A program made the translations under genes and the position numbers. From Corallococcus sp. NCRR (lineage in GTDB: Bacteria > Myxococcota > Myxococcia > Myxococcales > Myxococcaceae): 64,000 bases of DNA. The notes beneath the pieces are model-generated. The model saw only the letters and a program-made list of their open reading frames with translations, did no database searches and had not been told where the DNA came from. Shown here one piece after another: positions 33,594 through 42,822 of the stretch (positions are counted from its first letter, which is position 1; each line of letters starts with the position of its first letter). The stretch is taken from positions 2,418,001 through 2,482,000 of the forward strand of contig NZ_CP114039.1 in assembly GCF_026965535.1 (NCBI RefSeq), in the 5' to 3' direction.

Positions 33594-34853
33594 TCACGCC
33601 GCTACTTCCGGGGCCACCACGTCGAAGCGGATCCGCTCCAGCGCCCGCGTCACCGCGCGCTCCACGTGGGCGCGGTCCTCGCCGCTCGCGATGACGTGGC
33701 CCAGCCGGTCTCCGGAGCTCTCCGGCGGACGCACGCTGACGCCCGGCGCCTTGTCCACGGACACCTCGCGCACGCCGTCCTCCTGGCGCGCTTCCTCCAC
33801 GCCGTGCACCGCCGTGAGCCGCCCCGCGCTGGACGCGGTGAGGAAGCGGATGGAGGCCGTGGCCTCCTGACGGGGCGTCAAATCCACGGGCCGCCCGAGC
33901 AGTTGCTCCAGCAGCACCGTCAGCAGGTCGATGCCGGTCGCGTGGCGCACCAGCTCCGGAATCATCCCGCCCGCGAGCCGCGGGTTGATTTCGATGACCA
34001 CCGGGCCCTGGGCGCAGAGGCGGATCTCCGTGTGCGCGGGGCCCAGGTCGAAGCCCACCGCGTCCAGCGCGGCCACCACGGCGCGCTCCAGCGCCTGGCG
34101 CTCGCTGTCGGCGATGGGGGCCGGGAAGTCGTGGCCCATCTCCACGAAGTGGGGCGGCGCGGACAGGTGCTTGCGCGTCACGCCGATGACGCGCGTGTCA
34201 CCCCGGGCGAGCGTCACCGTCTCCACGCTGAACTCGGGCCCGGTGAGGAAGCCCTCCACCAGCACCTCGCCGGCCAGCGCCTGGCCGCGCTCGTTCACCC
34301 GGCGCGACGCGAGCGACCGGTAGTGCGCGAGCAACGCCTCCGGCGTGTCCACGCGCCGCACGCCGGTGCTGCCGCTCTCCGCGGTGGGCTTCACCACGCA
34401 GGGATAGGTGGCCTCGCGGCTCACCTGGAGCGCCTGGGCCTCGGAGGTGACCCACCAGAAGTCCGGCGTGGGCAGGCCCGCGTCGCGCAGTACCCTCCGG
34501 GCCTCGTGCTTCTCATGGCAGATGCGGGCCGCGTCCGGGTTCAGGTAGCGGAAGCCGTACCGCGCGGCCAGCTGGGCCACCAGCGGCACGTAGAACGTGG
34601 AGAAGGTGAGGAGCGCGTCCACGCGCGTGCGCGCCGTCAGGGCCCGCACGCAGGCGTCCGTCGCCTCCTTGTCGTTCGTGTCCGCCTCCAGCACCTGGAG
34701 GCCCGGGCTGCCCGCGAGCTTCGCGAGGAAGGGGTACTTGCCGGGCTGACGGGTGATGAAGGTGACCTGCTGGCCCTGCGCCACCAGCCGCTCCACGGCG
34801 AGCTTGCCGGTGCCCGTGGTGTTGCTCTCGATGAAGGCGAAGTGCGCGCGCAT
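33594..34853 (-). CDS. ATP-grasp carboxylate-amine ligase
   Basis: A 419-residue ATP-grasp enzyme that should join a carboxylate to an amine through an acyl-phosphate. The ATG at 34853 overlaps the TGA of the PLP enzyme by one base (TGATG), so they are coupled. Visible elements: ATP-binding lysine in PCVVKPTAESGSTGV (~177-191), the GxEFSVE segment, RKHLSAPPHF, and the metal-binding EINPRLAGGM (~283-292). The length and order resemble ligases that make dipeptides or amide bonds in antibiotic pathways. In this operon it may ligate the diamino acid or an aspartyl intermediate to another metabolite, but no substrate can be read from sequence. The longer frame up to 35132 is a shadow. Confidence 0.88.
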   Translation of the reverse strand: MRAHFAFIESNTTGTGKLAVERLVAQGQQVTFITRQPGKYPFLAKLAGSPGLQVLEADTNDKEATDACVRALTARTRVDALLTFSTFYVPLVAQLAARYGFRYLNPDAARICHEKHEARRVLRDAGLPTPDFWWVTSEAQALQVSREATYPCVVKPTAESGSTGVRRVDTPEALLAHYRSLASRRVNERGQALAGEVLVEGFLTGPEFSVETVTLARGDTRVIGVTRKHLSAPPHFVEMGHDFPAPIADSERQALERAVVAALDAVGFDLGPAHTEIRLCAQGPVVIEINPRLAGGMIPELVRHATGIDLLTVLLEQLLGRPVDLTPRQEATASIRFLTASSAGRLTAVHGVEEARQEDGVREVSVDKAPGVSVRPPESSGDRLGHVIASGEDRAHVERAVTRALERIRFDVVAPEVAA

Positions 34854-35965
34854 CACAGCCCCAGCTCCCGGGTGAGGTCGCCGCTGAGAGTGATGTCCGG
34901 CGCGTGGTACGGGACGCCGCCGTCGTGGGGCAGCGGCGCGTGGCTCCAGCGCTCGGCCACGTCCACGCCGTAGCGGATGGCCCGCGGTGACGCCGAGGCG
35001 GCGTGCTCCGGGCCGGCGATGCCGTGCTTCGCCAGGTAGTCGTCCGAGTAGATGGTCTCCCCGTAGCGGTCGCCCTTGTCCGGGAAGATGCCCACGACGT
35101 GCGCGTCCGGGCCGAACTGCTCCGCCAGCCACGAGCCCACGATGTAGACCGCGCCGGACGAGCCGCCCGCGAAGATGCCCTCGCGCCGGGCCAGCTCGCG
35201 GCAGCCCTGGAACACCTCGCCGTCGGACAGCCAGTGGGCCTCGTCGATGACGCGGTAGTTGATGTTGCCCGCGATGATGCTGTTGCCGTGGCCGCTCTGG
35301 AGCCGGGGGCGGTTGGGCTGGTGGAACTGCACGGAGCCCACCGCGTCCACGGCCACCACGCGCACGTGCGGCAGGCGCTGCTTGAGCGCGGCGGCCGTTC
35401 CGCTCAAGGAGCCGCCGCTGCCCACGCTGGCCACCAGCGCGGCGATGTTGCCGCCCAGCGCCTCGGTCAGCTCCTGGGCCATGGCGCTGCTGTACGCGCC
35501 GGGGTTGCTGGGGCTGTCGTACTGGCGCGGCCAGAAGGCGCCGGGCACTTCGCGCAGCACGTCCCGCAGGCGCTCCAGCCGCGACTGCTGCCAGCCGCCG
35601 GTGGGGTGGTAGGCGTCCACCACCAGGACTTCAGCGCCGAGCGCCCGCAGCTTGGCGGCGGTGCTCACGTCGATGCGCGGGTCGGTGATGATGATGACCC
35701 GGTAGCCCTTGAGGGTGCCCACGCGGGCCAGGCCCTCCGCCATGGTGCCGGAGGAGCTTTCGACGATGGTGCCGCCGGGCCGCAGGTCGCCCCGGGCCTC
35801 CGCGTCGGTCACCATCTTGAGCGCGACCCGGTCCTTCATCTGCCCGGGCATGGACAGCTCCAGCTTGCCCCACAGCGTCGCGCGCGGCCGGTTCACGGCG
35901 CGGCCCCGCAGCGAGACCAGGGGGGTGTTCTTCATCAACTCCAGAACGGACGAGACCTTGAGCAT
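34853..35965 (-). CDS. Cysteine-synthase-like PLP-dependent beta-replacement enzyme
   Basis: A 370-residue fold-type II PLP enzyme of the cysteine synthase/SbnA class. The Schiff-base lysine is Lys44 (PGQMKDR), the substrate-binding loop ESSSGTMAEG is at 69-78 (ESSSGNTG in true cysteine synthases), and the phosphate loop is GSGGSLSG. It lies 18 bp after the argininosuccinate-lyase-like gene and overlaps the ATP-grasp gene. I infer that it eliminates phosphate or another leaving group from O-phosphothreonine/serine and adds an amine nucleophile such as aspartate, forming the carbon-nitrogen bond of a 2,3-diamino acid. SbnA and VioB do this with glutamate-type or ammonia donors. Ordinary cysteine synthesis is unlikely given the operon. 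Confidence 0.88.
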   Translation of the reverse strand: MLKVSSVLELMKNTPLVSLRGRAVNRPRATLWGKLELSMPGQMKDRVALKMVTDAEARGDLRPGGTIVESSSGTMAEGLARVGTLKGYRVIIITDPRIDVSTAAKLRALGAEVLVVDAYHPTGGWQQSRLERLRDVLREVPGAFWPRQYDSPSNPGAYSSAMAQELTEALGGNIAALVASVGSGGSLSGTAAALKQRLPHVRVVAVDAVGSVQFHQPNRPRLQSGHGNSIIAGNINYRVIDEAHWLSDGEVFQGCRELARREGIFAGGSSGAVYIVGSWLAEQFGPDAHVVGIFPDKGDRYGETIYSDDYLAKHGIAGPEHAASASPRAIRYGVDVAERWSHAPLPHDGGVPYHAPDITLSGDLTRELGL

Positions 35966-35983
35966 GGCGGGAGGACGGGCGGG

Positions 35984-37507
35984 TTAGGGGGTCGGGAATC
36001 CGGAGGCGGTGAGGATCGCGGCGACGGCGCTCTCCAACTGGCTGCGCGCGTCTTCCTGTTTGGCGCGCCAGCCATGGAGGGATGCGGTGAGGCCCGGGTC
36101 CTCCAGCGCGGCGAGCTGGAGCCGGACGGAGTCGGGCGCGGGGCCTCCACCATGGGCGGCGGCCTCCACGCAGGTGGCGGGCTCCAGCGCGCGCGCCAGC
36201 TCCGCCTCGTCGAGCGTGAAGGCGCGCGAGGTGACCTCGAGCAGCAGCGCCTCCAACTCGCGCCGGGCCTCCGCGGCGGTGAGGGGCGTGTCGCCCGTCT
36301 TGCGCGCCACGAGCCGGGCCACCACGTCGTGCGCCGTGCGGAACGCGAGCCCGTGCCGCGCGACCAGGTGGTCCGCGACGGCGGTCATCGTCGTGTCCGC
36401 GTGGACCAGGAAGGCGCGCATCGCGTCCGGGCGGACGCGCACGTGCTGGAGGAGCAGGTCCATGAGCTGGAGTGCCTTGCTGGTGCCCCGGAGCGCGGGC
36501 CACAGGTGCGCGGAGACTTCACCGCTGACCTCCACGCTGTTGGTGAAGGGCGTGTTCTTCAGGCCCATCAAGGCGTTCATCAGCGCGCCGGTGGGGTGCA
36601 CCGCCTGCCCCCGGATGTGCTCCAGGACGAAGGCGTTGCGCTTCTGCGGCATGATGGAGCTGGTGCTCACCAGGTCATCCGGCCAGTCGAGGAAGCCGTA
36701 GGCCATGCTGGCCCAGGCCTGCAGGTCATTGGCCAGCCGCGTGAGCGTGGTGCCCAGGAGCGCCAGCGGCCCGAGCACCTGGATGACGAAGTCCCGCGAA
36801 CCGACGGCGTCCGCCGAGTTGAGCACCGGCGCGGAGAAGCCCAGCAGCCGCGCGACCTCGTGCGGGTCGATGGGGAACGACGTGCCACCGCCGGCCGCGG
36901 CGCCCATGGGGCTGCGGTTGACCGTCGCGTAGCTGCCCGCGAGCCACGCGGTGCCCCGGACGAACTCCGACAGCACCGCCGTCAGGTAGTGGCCGAACGT
37001 GGAGGGCTGCGCGGGCTGCTGGTGGGTGAAGGAGCTCATCACCGTGCCCGCGTGCGCGTACGCCTGCGTGCGCATCGTGCGCGACAGGGACTCGCAGCTG
37101 GCGAGCACGCTCAGGAGCTCCGTGCGCAGCCGCATCCGCGTCACGGTGGCGTTGATGTCGTTGCGGCTGCGGGCCACGTGCGCGGAGCCGCCGACCTCGC
37201 CTCCCAGCCGGTGGATGTATTCGTTCTCGTACGTGAGGTAGAGGCCGCGGTGCGACGCGGGCGTCTCGAACACCAACTCCCCCGCGTCCGAGCGCAGCCG
37301 CAGGTCTCGGTTGACGGACAGCAGGCGCGCCACGGTCTCCGACGGGAGGATGCCCCGGTGCGCGAGCATCACCAGGTGCGCCGCGTCGATGCGCAGCAGG
37401 TGCGGCAGCACCGTGCGCTGGTCGTCCGCGAAGCCCGGCTCGTAGAACAGCCGGAAGAGGACGGGGTGGGGCGGCAGGGAAACACGGCCCAGCGTCTGGG
37501 CGCTCAT
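35984..37507 (-). CDS. Argininosuccinate-lyase-like enzyme
   Basis: A 507-residue fumarase/aspartase superfamily lyase. The signature SSIMPQKRN is at 283-291 with the active-site serine loop, ARSRND is at 112-117 and the catalytic-His region THQQPAQP at 161-168, so the lyase fold is complete. The ATG at 37507 overlaps the TGA of the YbaK-type gene (ATGA). Divergence from housekeeping ArgH (leader with FRLFYEPGF, about 40 residues longer) and the operon with a cysteine-synthase-like enzyme argue against arginine synthesis. Inference: it removes fumarate from an N-substituted aspartate made by the PLP enzyme, freeing a 2,3-diamino acid. A genuine argH elsewhere in the genome would support this. 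Confidence 0.88.
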   Translation of the reverse strand: MSAQTLGRVSLPPHPVLFRLFYEPGFADDQRTVLPHLLRIDAAHLVMLAHRGILPSETVARLLSVNRDLRLRSDAGELVFETPASHRGLYLTYENEYIHRLGGEVGGSAHVARSRNDINATVTRMRLRTELLSVLASCESLSRTMRTQAYAHAGTVMSSFTHQQPAQPSTFGHYLTAVLSEFVRGTAWLAGSYATVNRSPMGAAAGGGTSFPIDPHEVARLLGFSAPVLNSADAVGSRDFVIQVLGPLALLGTTLTRLANDLQAWASMAYGFLDWPDDLVSTSSIMPQKRNAFVLEHIRGQAVHPTGALMNALMGLKNTPFTNSVEVSGEVSAHLWPALRGTSKALQLMDLLLQHVRVRPDAMRAFLVHADTTMTAVADHLVARHGLAFRTAHDVVARLVARKTGDTPLTAAEARRELEALLLEVTSRAFTLDEAELARALEPATCVEAAAHGGGPAPDSVRLQLAALEDPGLTASLHGWRAKQEDARSQLESAVAAILTASGFPTP

Positions 37508-38007
37508 CGCGCGTCCTCCGCGGCGATGTCCGCCACCACCGCGCCGGTGAGCCGCTGGATGTCCCGCGGCGAGATGCGCAGCATGTGCTGATCATCCCCG
37601 CCACCGCCGAAGACGAGGTCGTACGGGAGCACGCGCGAGTCGATGACCACGGGCAGCGGCGTCGCGTGCCCCACCGGAGGGACGCCGCCCACCGCGTAGC
37701 CTGTCAGCCGCAACACCGTCTGCGCGCTGGCCAGCTTGATTTGCGTGAGCTGGAGCGCGGCGGCCACCTTCGCGGTGGCGATGCGGATGTCGCCGGGCGC
37801 GATGGCCAGACACGCGCGGGACGCGTCCTTCTTCCCCTCGAAGACGATGGTCTTGACGATCTGCGCGGGTGTCACGCCCAGCGCCGCCGCCGCGAGCGGC
37901 ACCGTGGGCATGTCCGCGCCGGGGTTGATCAGTGTCGCGGAGACCTGCGAATCACGCAGGAACTGCTCCAAGAACTCTCGTCGGGAAGGCGCATCCGTCG
38001 TGTGCAT
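37504..38007 (-). CDS. YbaK/EbsC family aminoacyl-tRNA deacylase
   Basis: A 167-residue editing enzyme of the YbaK/ProX/INS family, which hydrolyses mischarged tRNAs. Family features are the VKTIVF strand with nearby lysine (AQIVKTIVFEGKKD), the GDIRIATAKVAAAL segment and GGVPPVGH near 120, a hallmark loop. It is the first gene of the five-gene operon and overlaps the lyase gene (ATGA). Sitting with genes that probably make a non-protein diamino acid, it may protect the producer by clearing tRNA mischarged with that amino acid; this is inference. Known YbaK acts on Cys-tRNA-Pro. The start ATG at 38007 is the only sensible one. Confidence 0.88.
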   Translation of the reverse strand: MHTTDAPSRREFLEQFLRDSQVSATLINPGADMPTVPLAAAALGVTPAQIVKTIVFEGKKDASRACLAIAPGDIRIATAKVAAALQLTQIKLASAQTVLRLTGYAVGGVPPVGHATPLPVVIDSRVLPYDLVFGGGGDDQHMLRISPRDIQRLTGAVVADIAAEDAR

Positions 38008-38053
38008 GACGAACGCGATTTTAGAGATTTCCCCTCTCTCGTACAGAGCGCCC

Positions 38054-38088
38054 GCGGAGCGGAACCCGTGACGGTGGATCCGCTCCGC
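38054..38088 (-). terminator. Candidate terminator hairpin after msrA
   Basis: A perfect 10-bp inverted repeat GCGGAGCGGA (38054-38063) / TCCGCTCCGC (38079-38088) with a 15-nt loop lies between the stop of msrA and the start of the YbaK-type gene. There is no U-tract on the - strand. It would separate msrA from the biosynthetic operon. Confidence 0.45.
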
Positions 38089-38117
38089 GCGCGTGTTTCA
38101 CGTCGTGCGCGCGAGCG

Positions 38118-38774
38118 TCAGGCGCTCACGCCAATGCCAATCGGGCAGCTCACGCCGGTGCCACCCACGCCGCAATAACCCCCCGGGTTCTTCTGCAGGT
38201 ACTGCTGGTGGTAATCCTCGGCGTAATAGAAGGCCGGAGCGGGCAGGACCTCCGTGGTGATGTCGCCCAGGCCCTTGGCGTTGAGCGCGGCTTGATAAGC
38301 CTGCCGCGTCTCCTCCGCGGCGCGCTTCTGCGCGTCGTTCGCGAAGTAGATGCCGGAGCGGTACTGCGTGCCCGCGTCGTTGCCCTGACGCATGCCCTGT
38401 GTCGGGTCGTGGTTCTCCCAGAACACCTTCAAGAGCTGCGCGTACGTGACCTTCGCCGGGTCGAACACCACGCGCACGACCTCGTTGTGGCCGGTGAGCC
38501 CGGAGCAGACCTCTTCGTACGTGGGGTTCGGCGTCAGCCCGCCCGCGTAGCCCACCGCGGTGGAGTACACGCCGGGCACCTGCCAGAACTTGCGCTCGAC
38601 GCCCCAGAAGCAGCCCATGCCGAAGACGGCTGTTTCAAAGCCCTCCGGCACGGGCCCCTTCAGCGGGGTGCCCAGCACGGTGTGCTTCTGCGGAACCGGC
38701 ATCTCCTGCGGGCGGCCCGGCAGCGCCTCCTGCGGAGTGGGGAGCCTCAACTTCTTCGGGGACGTGAAGAACAT
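38118..38774 (-). CDS. msrA: Peptide-methionine (S)-S-oxide reductase MsrA
   Basis: A 218-residue methionine sulfoxide reductase A that repairs oxidised methionine in proteins. The catalytic motif GCFWG is at 54-58 with Cys55. GYAGG and the resolving-type cysteines near the C-terminus ([12 protein letters not shown]) are present, as are conserved FWENHDPTQ and YRSGIY. The roughly 40 residues before the core are more than some MsrA have but are common; no signal peptide is evident, so it is cytoplasmic. It is a single gene, divergent from the M20 dipeptidase. The assignment is secure. Confidence 0.97.
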   Translation of the reverse strand: MFFTSPKKLRLPTPQEALPGRPQEMPVPQKHTVLGTPLKGPVPEGFETAVFGMGCFWGVERKFWQVPGVYSTAVGYAGGLTPNPTYEEVCSGLTGHNEVVRVVFDPAKVTYAQLLKVFWENHDPTQGMRQGNDAGTQYRSGIYFANDAQKRAAEETRQAYQAALNAKGLGDITTEVLPAPAFYYAEDYHQQYLQKNPGGYCGVGGTGVSCPIGIGVSA

Positions 38775-38886
38775 GCTCTAGCTTTAGCCCCGGGCCCTCC
38801 CGTTTTCACGCCCGGCGCACGCCCACCCGCCCGCCCGCCGTCCCACCAGGAATGCCCCGTCCTCCCGACGGTTTCCCAGGCCTCCC

Positions 38887-40515
38887 ATGCGCACCCGCCT
38901 CCTCGCCGCCCTCTGTCTCCTGGCCCCCACCGCCGCCCTCGCCGCCAAGGACCCCCGCTGCGCCGGCAAGCCCGCCGCCCGCGCCGCCCGCTTCTCCGAC
39001 ACCGCCCTGAAGGGCAGCTCCGCCGCGGAGCGTTACGCCGCCTACGTCCAGGCCTGTGCACTGGATGACGTGGTGGCCCTCACGCAGACGCTCGTCCGCT
39101 TCAAGACGGTGAGCAGCGAGTCCCCCGCCGCGAAGAACCCGGAGGTGGCCGCCATGGGCCGCGCCCTGGAGGCGTGGGCGAAGCAGCACGGCTTCGGCTT
39201 CCGCACCGTGGGCGCCAACGACGTCTTCGAGCTGTCCTGGGGCGAGGGCGAGCCGCTGCTGGGGCTCGTGTTCCACGGCGACGTCGTCCCCGCGCCCGCG
39301 CACGAGTGGAAGCGCGCGCCCTTCAAGCCGGTGGTGGAGAAGGGCCGCCTGTACGGCCGGGGCGTGGAGGACGACAAGGGCCCCATCGCCTCCGGGCTCG
39401 TCGCGCTGGCCATGGCGAAGGACCTGGGCCTCAAGCCCCAGGGCAAGGTGCTGATCATCATCGGCAACGGTGAGGAGAGCGACTGGAACGGCATGAAGAA
39501 CTACGCGGACACGCAGCCCAAGCCCACGCACGTCATCTCCGTGGACTCCGGCTACCCGGTGATGGCCGCGCAGTCCGGCTTCGTCGCGTGGACGCTGGAG
39601 GCGCCCGTGGGCGCTGCCCTCGCCACGCCGAAGGAGGGCACCGTCGCGCGCGCCGTGGACGTGAGCGCGGGCGAGTTCCTCACCCAGGTGCCCGGCACCG
39701 CCACGCTGAAGCTTCAGCCCGTGAAGGGGCAGACGCCGGAGACGGTGCTCGCCGCCGTGAAGGCCGCCATCGCGCGGGAGTCCTCCGCGCGCAAGGACCT
39801 GAAGGCGGAGGCGAAGCGCGAGGGCGACGCGGTGGTGCTCACCACCCACGGCGTGGCGGTGCACTCGTCCACCGCGGACGAGGGCCACAACGCGCTCTGG
39901 GATGTGTCCGCGGTGGCCTCGCGCCTGGCGCTGGAGGACAACGGCATCGCGGCGCTGCTGCGCGTGGTGGCGAAGCGCTTCGACGGCGACCACCACGGCG
40001 AGAAGCTGGGCCTGAAGTACCAGGACGCGCTGATGGGCCCGCTGCTGGTGGCGCCCACCGTGCTGCGCGTGAAGGACGGCTCCGTGTCCCTGGGCGTCAA
40101 CATGCGCCGGCCGCAGGGCCAGGACGCGGCGGCCTTCAACGCGTCGCTGGACGCCGCCGCGAAGCGCGTGGGCGAGGACTCCGGTGGCCAGGTGAAGGAG
40201 GGCGCCGGCCGCTACCTGGGCGACCCGCACGTGGCGGACACGTCCGGCCCGCTGGTGAAGACGCTGATGGACATCTACCAGCGGCAGCGCAAGGCGCCGG
40301 ACGCGGTGCCGGGCTCCATCCGCGGCGGCACCTACGCGCGGCTCTTCCCTCGCGCCGTGGACTTCGGGCCCGCGTTCCCCAACGAGCCCTACACCGGCCA
40401 CGCCCCGGACGAATCCATCGCGCTGGAGACGCTGGACCTGAGCACGCGCATGCTCGCGGAGGCCGTGCACACGCTGGCCATCGCGCCCGCGTCCGAGGTG
40501 AAGGCCGCGCCGTGA
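38887..40515 (+). CDS. Exported M20 family dipeptidase
   Basis: A 542-residue zinc peptidase of the M20 (PepV/carnosinase-like) family with a clear signal peptide (MRTRLLAALCLLAPTAALAA). Zinc ligands: His in FHGDVV (~138), Asp in GRGVEDDKGP (~170), Glu pair in GNGEESDWNG (~205), and a later Asp/His pair (VDSGYP; the His near the C-terminus in GHAPDE). A lid domain lies between about 230 and 420. It probably cleaves dipeptides or small peptides in the periplasm. It is convergent with the sensor kinase, the stop codons being 7 bp apart, and apparently monocistronic. Confidence 0.92.
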   Translation: MRTRLLAALCLLAPTAALAAKDPRCAGKPAARAARFSDTALKGSSAAERYAAYVQACALDDVVALTQTLVRFKTVSSESPAAKNPEVAAMGRALEAWAKQHGFGFRTVGANDVFELSWGEGEPLLGLVFHGDVVPAPAHEWKRAPFKPVVEKGRLYGRGVEDDKGPIASGLVALAMAKDLGLKPQGKVLIIIGNGEESDWNGMKNYADTQPKPTHVISVDSGYPVMAAQSGFVAWTLEAPVGAALATPKEGTVARAVDVSAGEFLTQVPGTATLKLQPVKGQTPETVLAAVKAAIARESSARKDLKAEAKREGDAVVLTTHGVAVHSSTADEGHNALWDVSAVASRLALEDNGIAALLRVVAKRFDGDHHGEKLGLKYQDALMGPLLVAPTVLRVKDGSVSLGVNMRRPQGQDAAAFNASLDAAAKRVGEDSGGQVKEGAGRYLGDPHVADTSGPLVKTLMDIYQRQRKAPDAVPGSIRGGTYARLFPRAVDFGPAFPNEPYTGHAPDESIALETLDLSTRMLAEAVHTLAIAPASEVKAAP

Positions 40516-40522
40516 CGGCGGC

Positions 40523-42577
40523 TCACGGCGTCAGGTAGCCCAGGGGCGGCGGGACGCGGGGCCAGCGCACGGTGAAGGTCGTGCCGTCCCCGGGGGCGGT
40601 CTCCACGCGGACGCTGCCCCGGTGCACCTGGACGATCTCGTTCACGATGTAGAGCCCCAGCCCCAGGCTGCGGTGCTTGCTGCCCGCATGCGACACGTTC
40701 GTCTGCTTGAACGGGTCGAACAGGTGCGGCAGCAGTTCTGGCGGGATGGGGTCACCCTCGTTGCGCACCCGCATCACCACGTCCACGGCCTCGCCCGTGA
40801 GCGTGGTGATGACGGGCGAGTCGTTCCGCGCGTGTTGCAGCGCGTTCACCACCAGGTTGCCCAGCACCTGCGTCACCCGGTCCGGGTCCCACTCCCCCCA
40901 CAGGTCCTCCCCCTGCACCTCCAGCACCAGGGGCCGCTCCGGATAGACGACCTGGAGCTCCTCCAGCATGCCCTGGCACAGTTCCTCCATGTTCACGTGC
41001 TGGCGCGTCACCGGGATGCCCCCGCCCAGGCGGCTGCGCGCGAAGTCGAGGATGTCGTTGATCATCCGCGTCATCCGCGCCGTGGCCTTGCGGATGCGGT
41101 CCACGGAGCGGCGCGCCGTCGTGTCCAGCGCCGGCGCCTTCCCCAGCATGAAGGCCGACGCGTTCACCGCGTGCAGGGGGTTGCGCAGGTCGTGGCCCAG
41201 GATGGCGATGAGCTCCTCGCGGAAGTCGATGGCCTGCTGGAGCACTCCTTCCGCGCGCTTGTGGTCGGTGATGTCCACCACCGTGGAGCCCACGCCCAGC
41301 AGCACGCCGTCCGGGGTGCGCACCGGGAAGTAGTCCGCGCGCCAGACGCCCGCGCGGCCCCGCACCGGATCCGGCCCCTCGAGGAGCACGTCCTGCACGG
41401 GCTGCCCGGTCTCCAGCACCTGGCGCAGCGAGCGCTCGATGGAGACCACGGAGCGGGTGCGGACCATGTCGTGCAGCGTGCGGCCCCGGTGGTCCTCCAC
41501 GGGCCTGCCGTTGAGCCGCGCCAGCGTGCCGTTGATGCGCAGGTAGCGCAGGTCCGAATCCAGGAACGCGATGCCCACGGGCGCCGCCTCCAGCAGCGAG
41601 TCCAGCAATGCCAGCGACCGCTCGGCCTCCTGGCGTGCCTCGTGCTCGCGCGCGTGCAGGTCCGTCTGGGCGATGTAAGCGGAGGCCCGCTCCGCGACGG
41701 CGTGGAAGAGCAGCACGTCCGAGTCGGAGAAGGCGAAGGCCGTGCGCGAGCCCATGTACGCCATGCCCAACAGCCGCTCACCGTCCATGAGCGGCAGGCC
41801 GTACAGCGCGCGCAGCCCCGCGCTGCGCAGCGGCCCGATGTGGACGCGAGGGTCCGTGGCGGCCGAGCGGACGAAGAAGGGCCGCCGCTCCAGCGCCGCC
41901 TGCCCGCTCACGCCCTGCCCCACCGGCACGCGAAGGCCCTTCACCTCGTCCGTGCTCAGCCCCACCGAGGCGCGCACCACCAGCGCGTCGTCCTCCAGCA
42001 GCATCACCGCCGCCGTGTCCACGGTGAGCGCGGACTCCATCAGCCGGGTGAGCAGGCGCTCCAGGAGCGTCTCCATGCCCGGGTCGTCCAGCGTCGCCTC
42101 GGACATGCGGTCCAGCGTCTGGAGGATGCGCTGCTTCATGTCCCAGAAGAACGTCATCGTCCGGGTGACCACCCGGTCGAGCATCTCCTCCAGCCGCGTG
42201 AGGTCTCCGGGGCGCAGCCGCTGCTCCCCCGCTTCCAGCCGGTGGAGGATGCAGCGGCGCAAGAGCGCGTACTCCCGCGCCACCTCGCCCAGGTTGAAGC
42301 CCGCGTCCAGGCGGGCCGCCGCGTGCGCCGCCTCCAGGCGCTCATCCAGCGCCTCCGGCCCCGAATCCATCGCGTCCGCCAGGGCGGTGAGCAGCTCCGG
42401 CAGATGGTCGATGAGCCAGGGGGGGTGGACGGTCTCCTCCCCGCCCAGGTCCCGCATCACCGCCTGCTGCCATTCGGCCAGCAGCGCGTCGTGATTCGCG
42501 CGCAGGAACTCCGCCGCGGACAGGCGGGGGCCGCCGCGCGCATGCTCGTCCACGGAGTGAGAATCCGGCTCCTGCAT
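40523..42577 (-). CDS. RsbRD_N-GAF-PAS sensor histidine kinase
   Basis: A 684-residue cytoplasmic hybrid-input kinase without membrane segments. ATG 42577 is preferred because GGGGAG lies 8 nt upstream. Domains: RsbT co-antagonist-type N-terminal helical domain (about 20-165), GAF (about 195-340), PAS (about 365-490), HisKA with phospho-acceptor in GHDLRNPLHAV (~505) and a HATPase with the G-box HRSLGLGLYIV (~645). The H-box has D and N in place of the commoner E and T, a known variant in bacteriophytochrome-like kinases. No receiver domain or response regulator lies nearby, so this is an orphan. A second kinase with the same type of N-terminal domain is at 52143. Confidence 0.9.
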   Translation of the reverse strand: MQEPDSHSVDEHARGGPRLSAAEFLRANHDALLAEWQQAVMRDLGGEETVHPPWLIDHLPELLTALADAMDSGPEALDERLEAAHAAARLDAGFNLGEVAREYALLRRCILHRLEAGEQRLRPGDLTRLEEMLDRVVTRTMTFFWDMKQRILQTLDRMSEATLDDPGMETLLERLLTRLMESALTVDTAAVMLLEDDALVVRASVGLSTDEVKGLRVPVGQGVSGQAALERRPFFVRSAATDPRVHIGPLRSAGLRALYGLPLMDGERLLGMAYMGSRTAFAFSDSDVLLFHAVAERASAYIAQTDLHAREHEARQEAERSLALLDSLLEAAPVGIAFLDSDLRYLRINGTLARLNGRPVEDHRGRTLHDMVRTRSVVSIERSLRQVLETGQPVQDVLLEGPDPVRGRAGVWRADYFPVRTPDGVLLGVGSTVVDITDHKRAEGVLQQAIDFREELIAILGHDLRNPLHAVNASAFMLGKAPALDTTARRSVDRIRKATARMTRMINDILDFARSRLGGGIPVTRQHVNMEELCQGMLEELQVVYPERPLVLEVQGEDLWGEWDPDRVTQVLGNLVVNALQHARNDSPVITTLTGEAVDVVMRVRNEGDPIPPELLPHLFDPFKQTNVSHAGSKHRSLGLGLYIVNEIVQVHRGSVRVETAPGDGTTFTVRWPRVPPPLGYLTP

Positions 42578-42822
42578 CGCCCATCTCCCCAGGCCTTCGC
42601 CCGGTCGTGCCACCCCTCGCGAAAAGTCTGCGCATGGTGCTCCTGGCGTGCCTCGCCTCCGCGTCGGATGAAGGTCCAGCACGGGCCCTTGGCCGCTGGC
42701 TCCAGGCCGGGCTCGGGACGACGCACCGCCCGGCGGGCCGTTCACCTTCGTGCGCTCGGCCTGCCCTGGGGACGTTCGCGCCCCAGGGCACGCGCGCGCT
42801 CGGGTAGGGTGGCCGTCACAGC

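Noticed and set aside
34853-37507. Ordinary arginine and cysteine biosynthesis genes
   Set aside because: Fused operon structure with a YbaK-type and ATP-grasp gene, divergent motifs (ESSSGTMAEG in place of SSGNTG) and position beside an NRPS locus argue for specialised roles.
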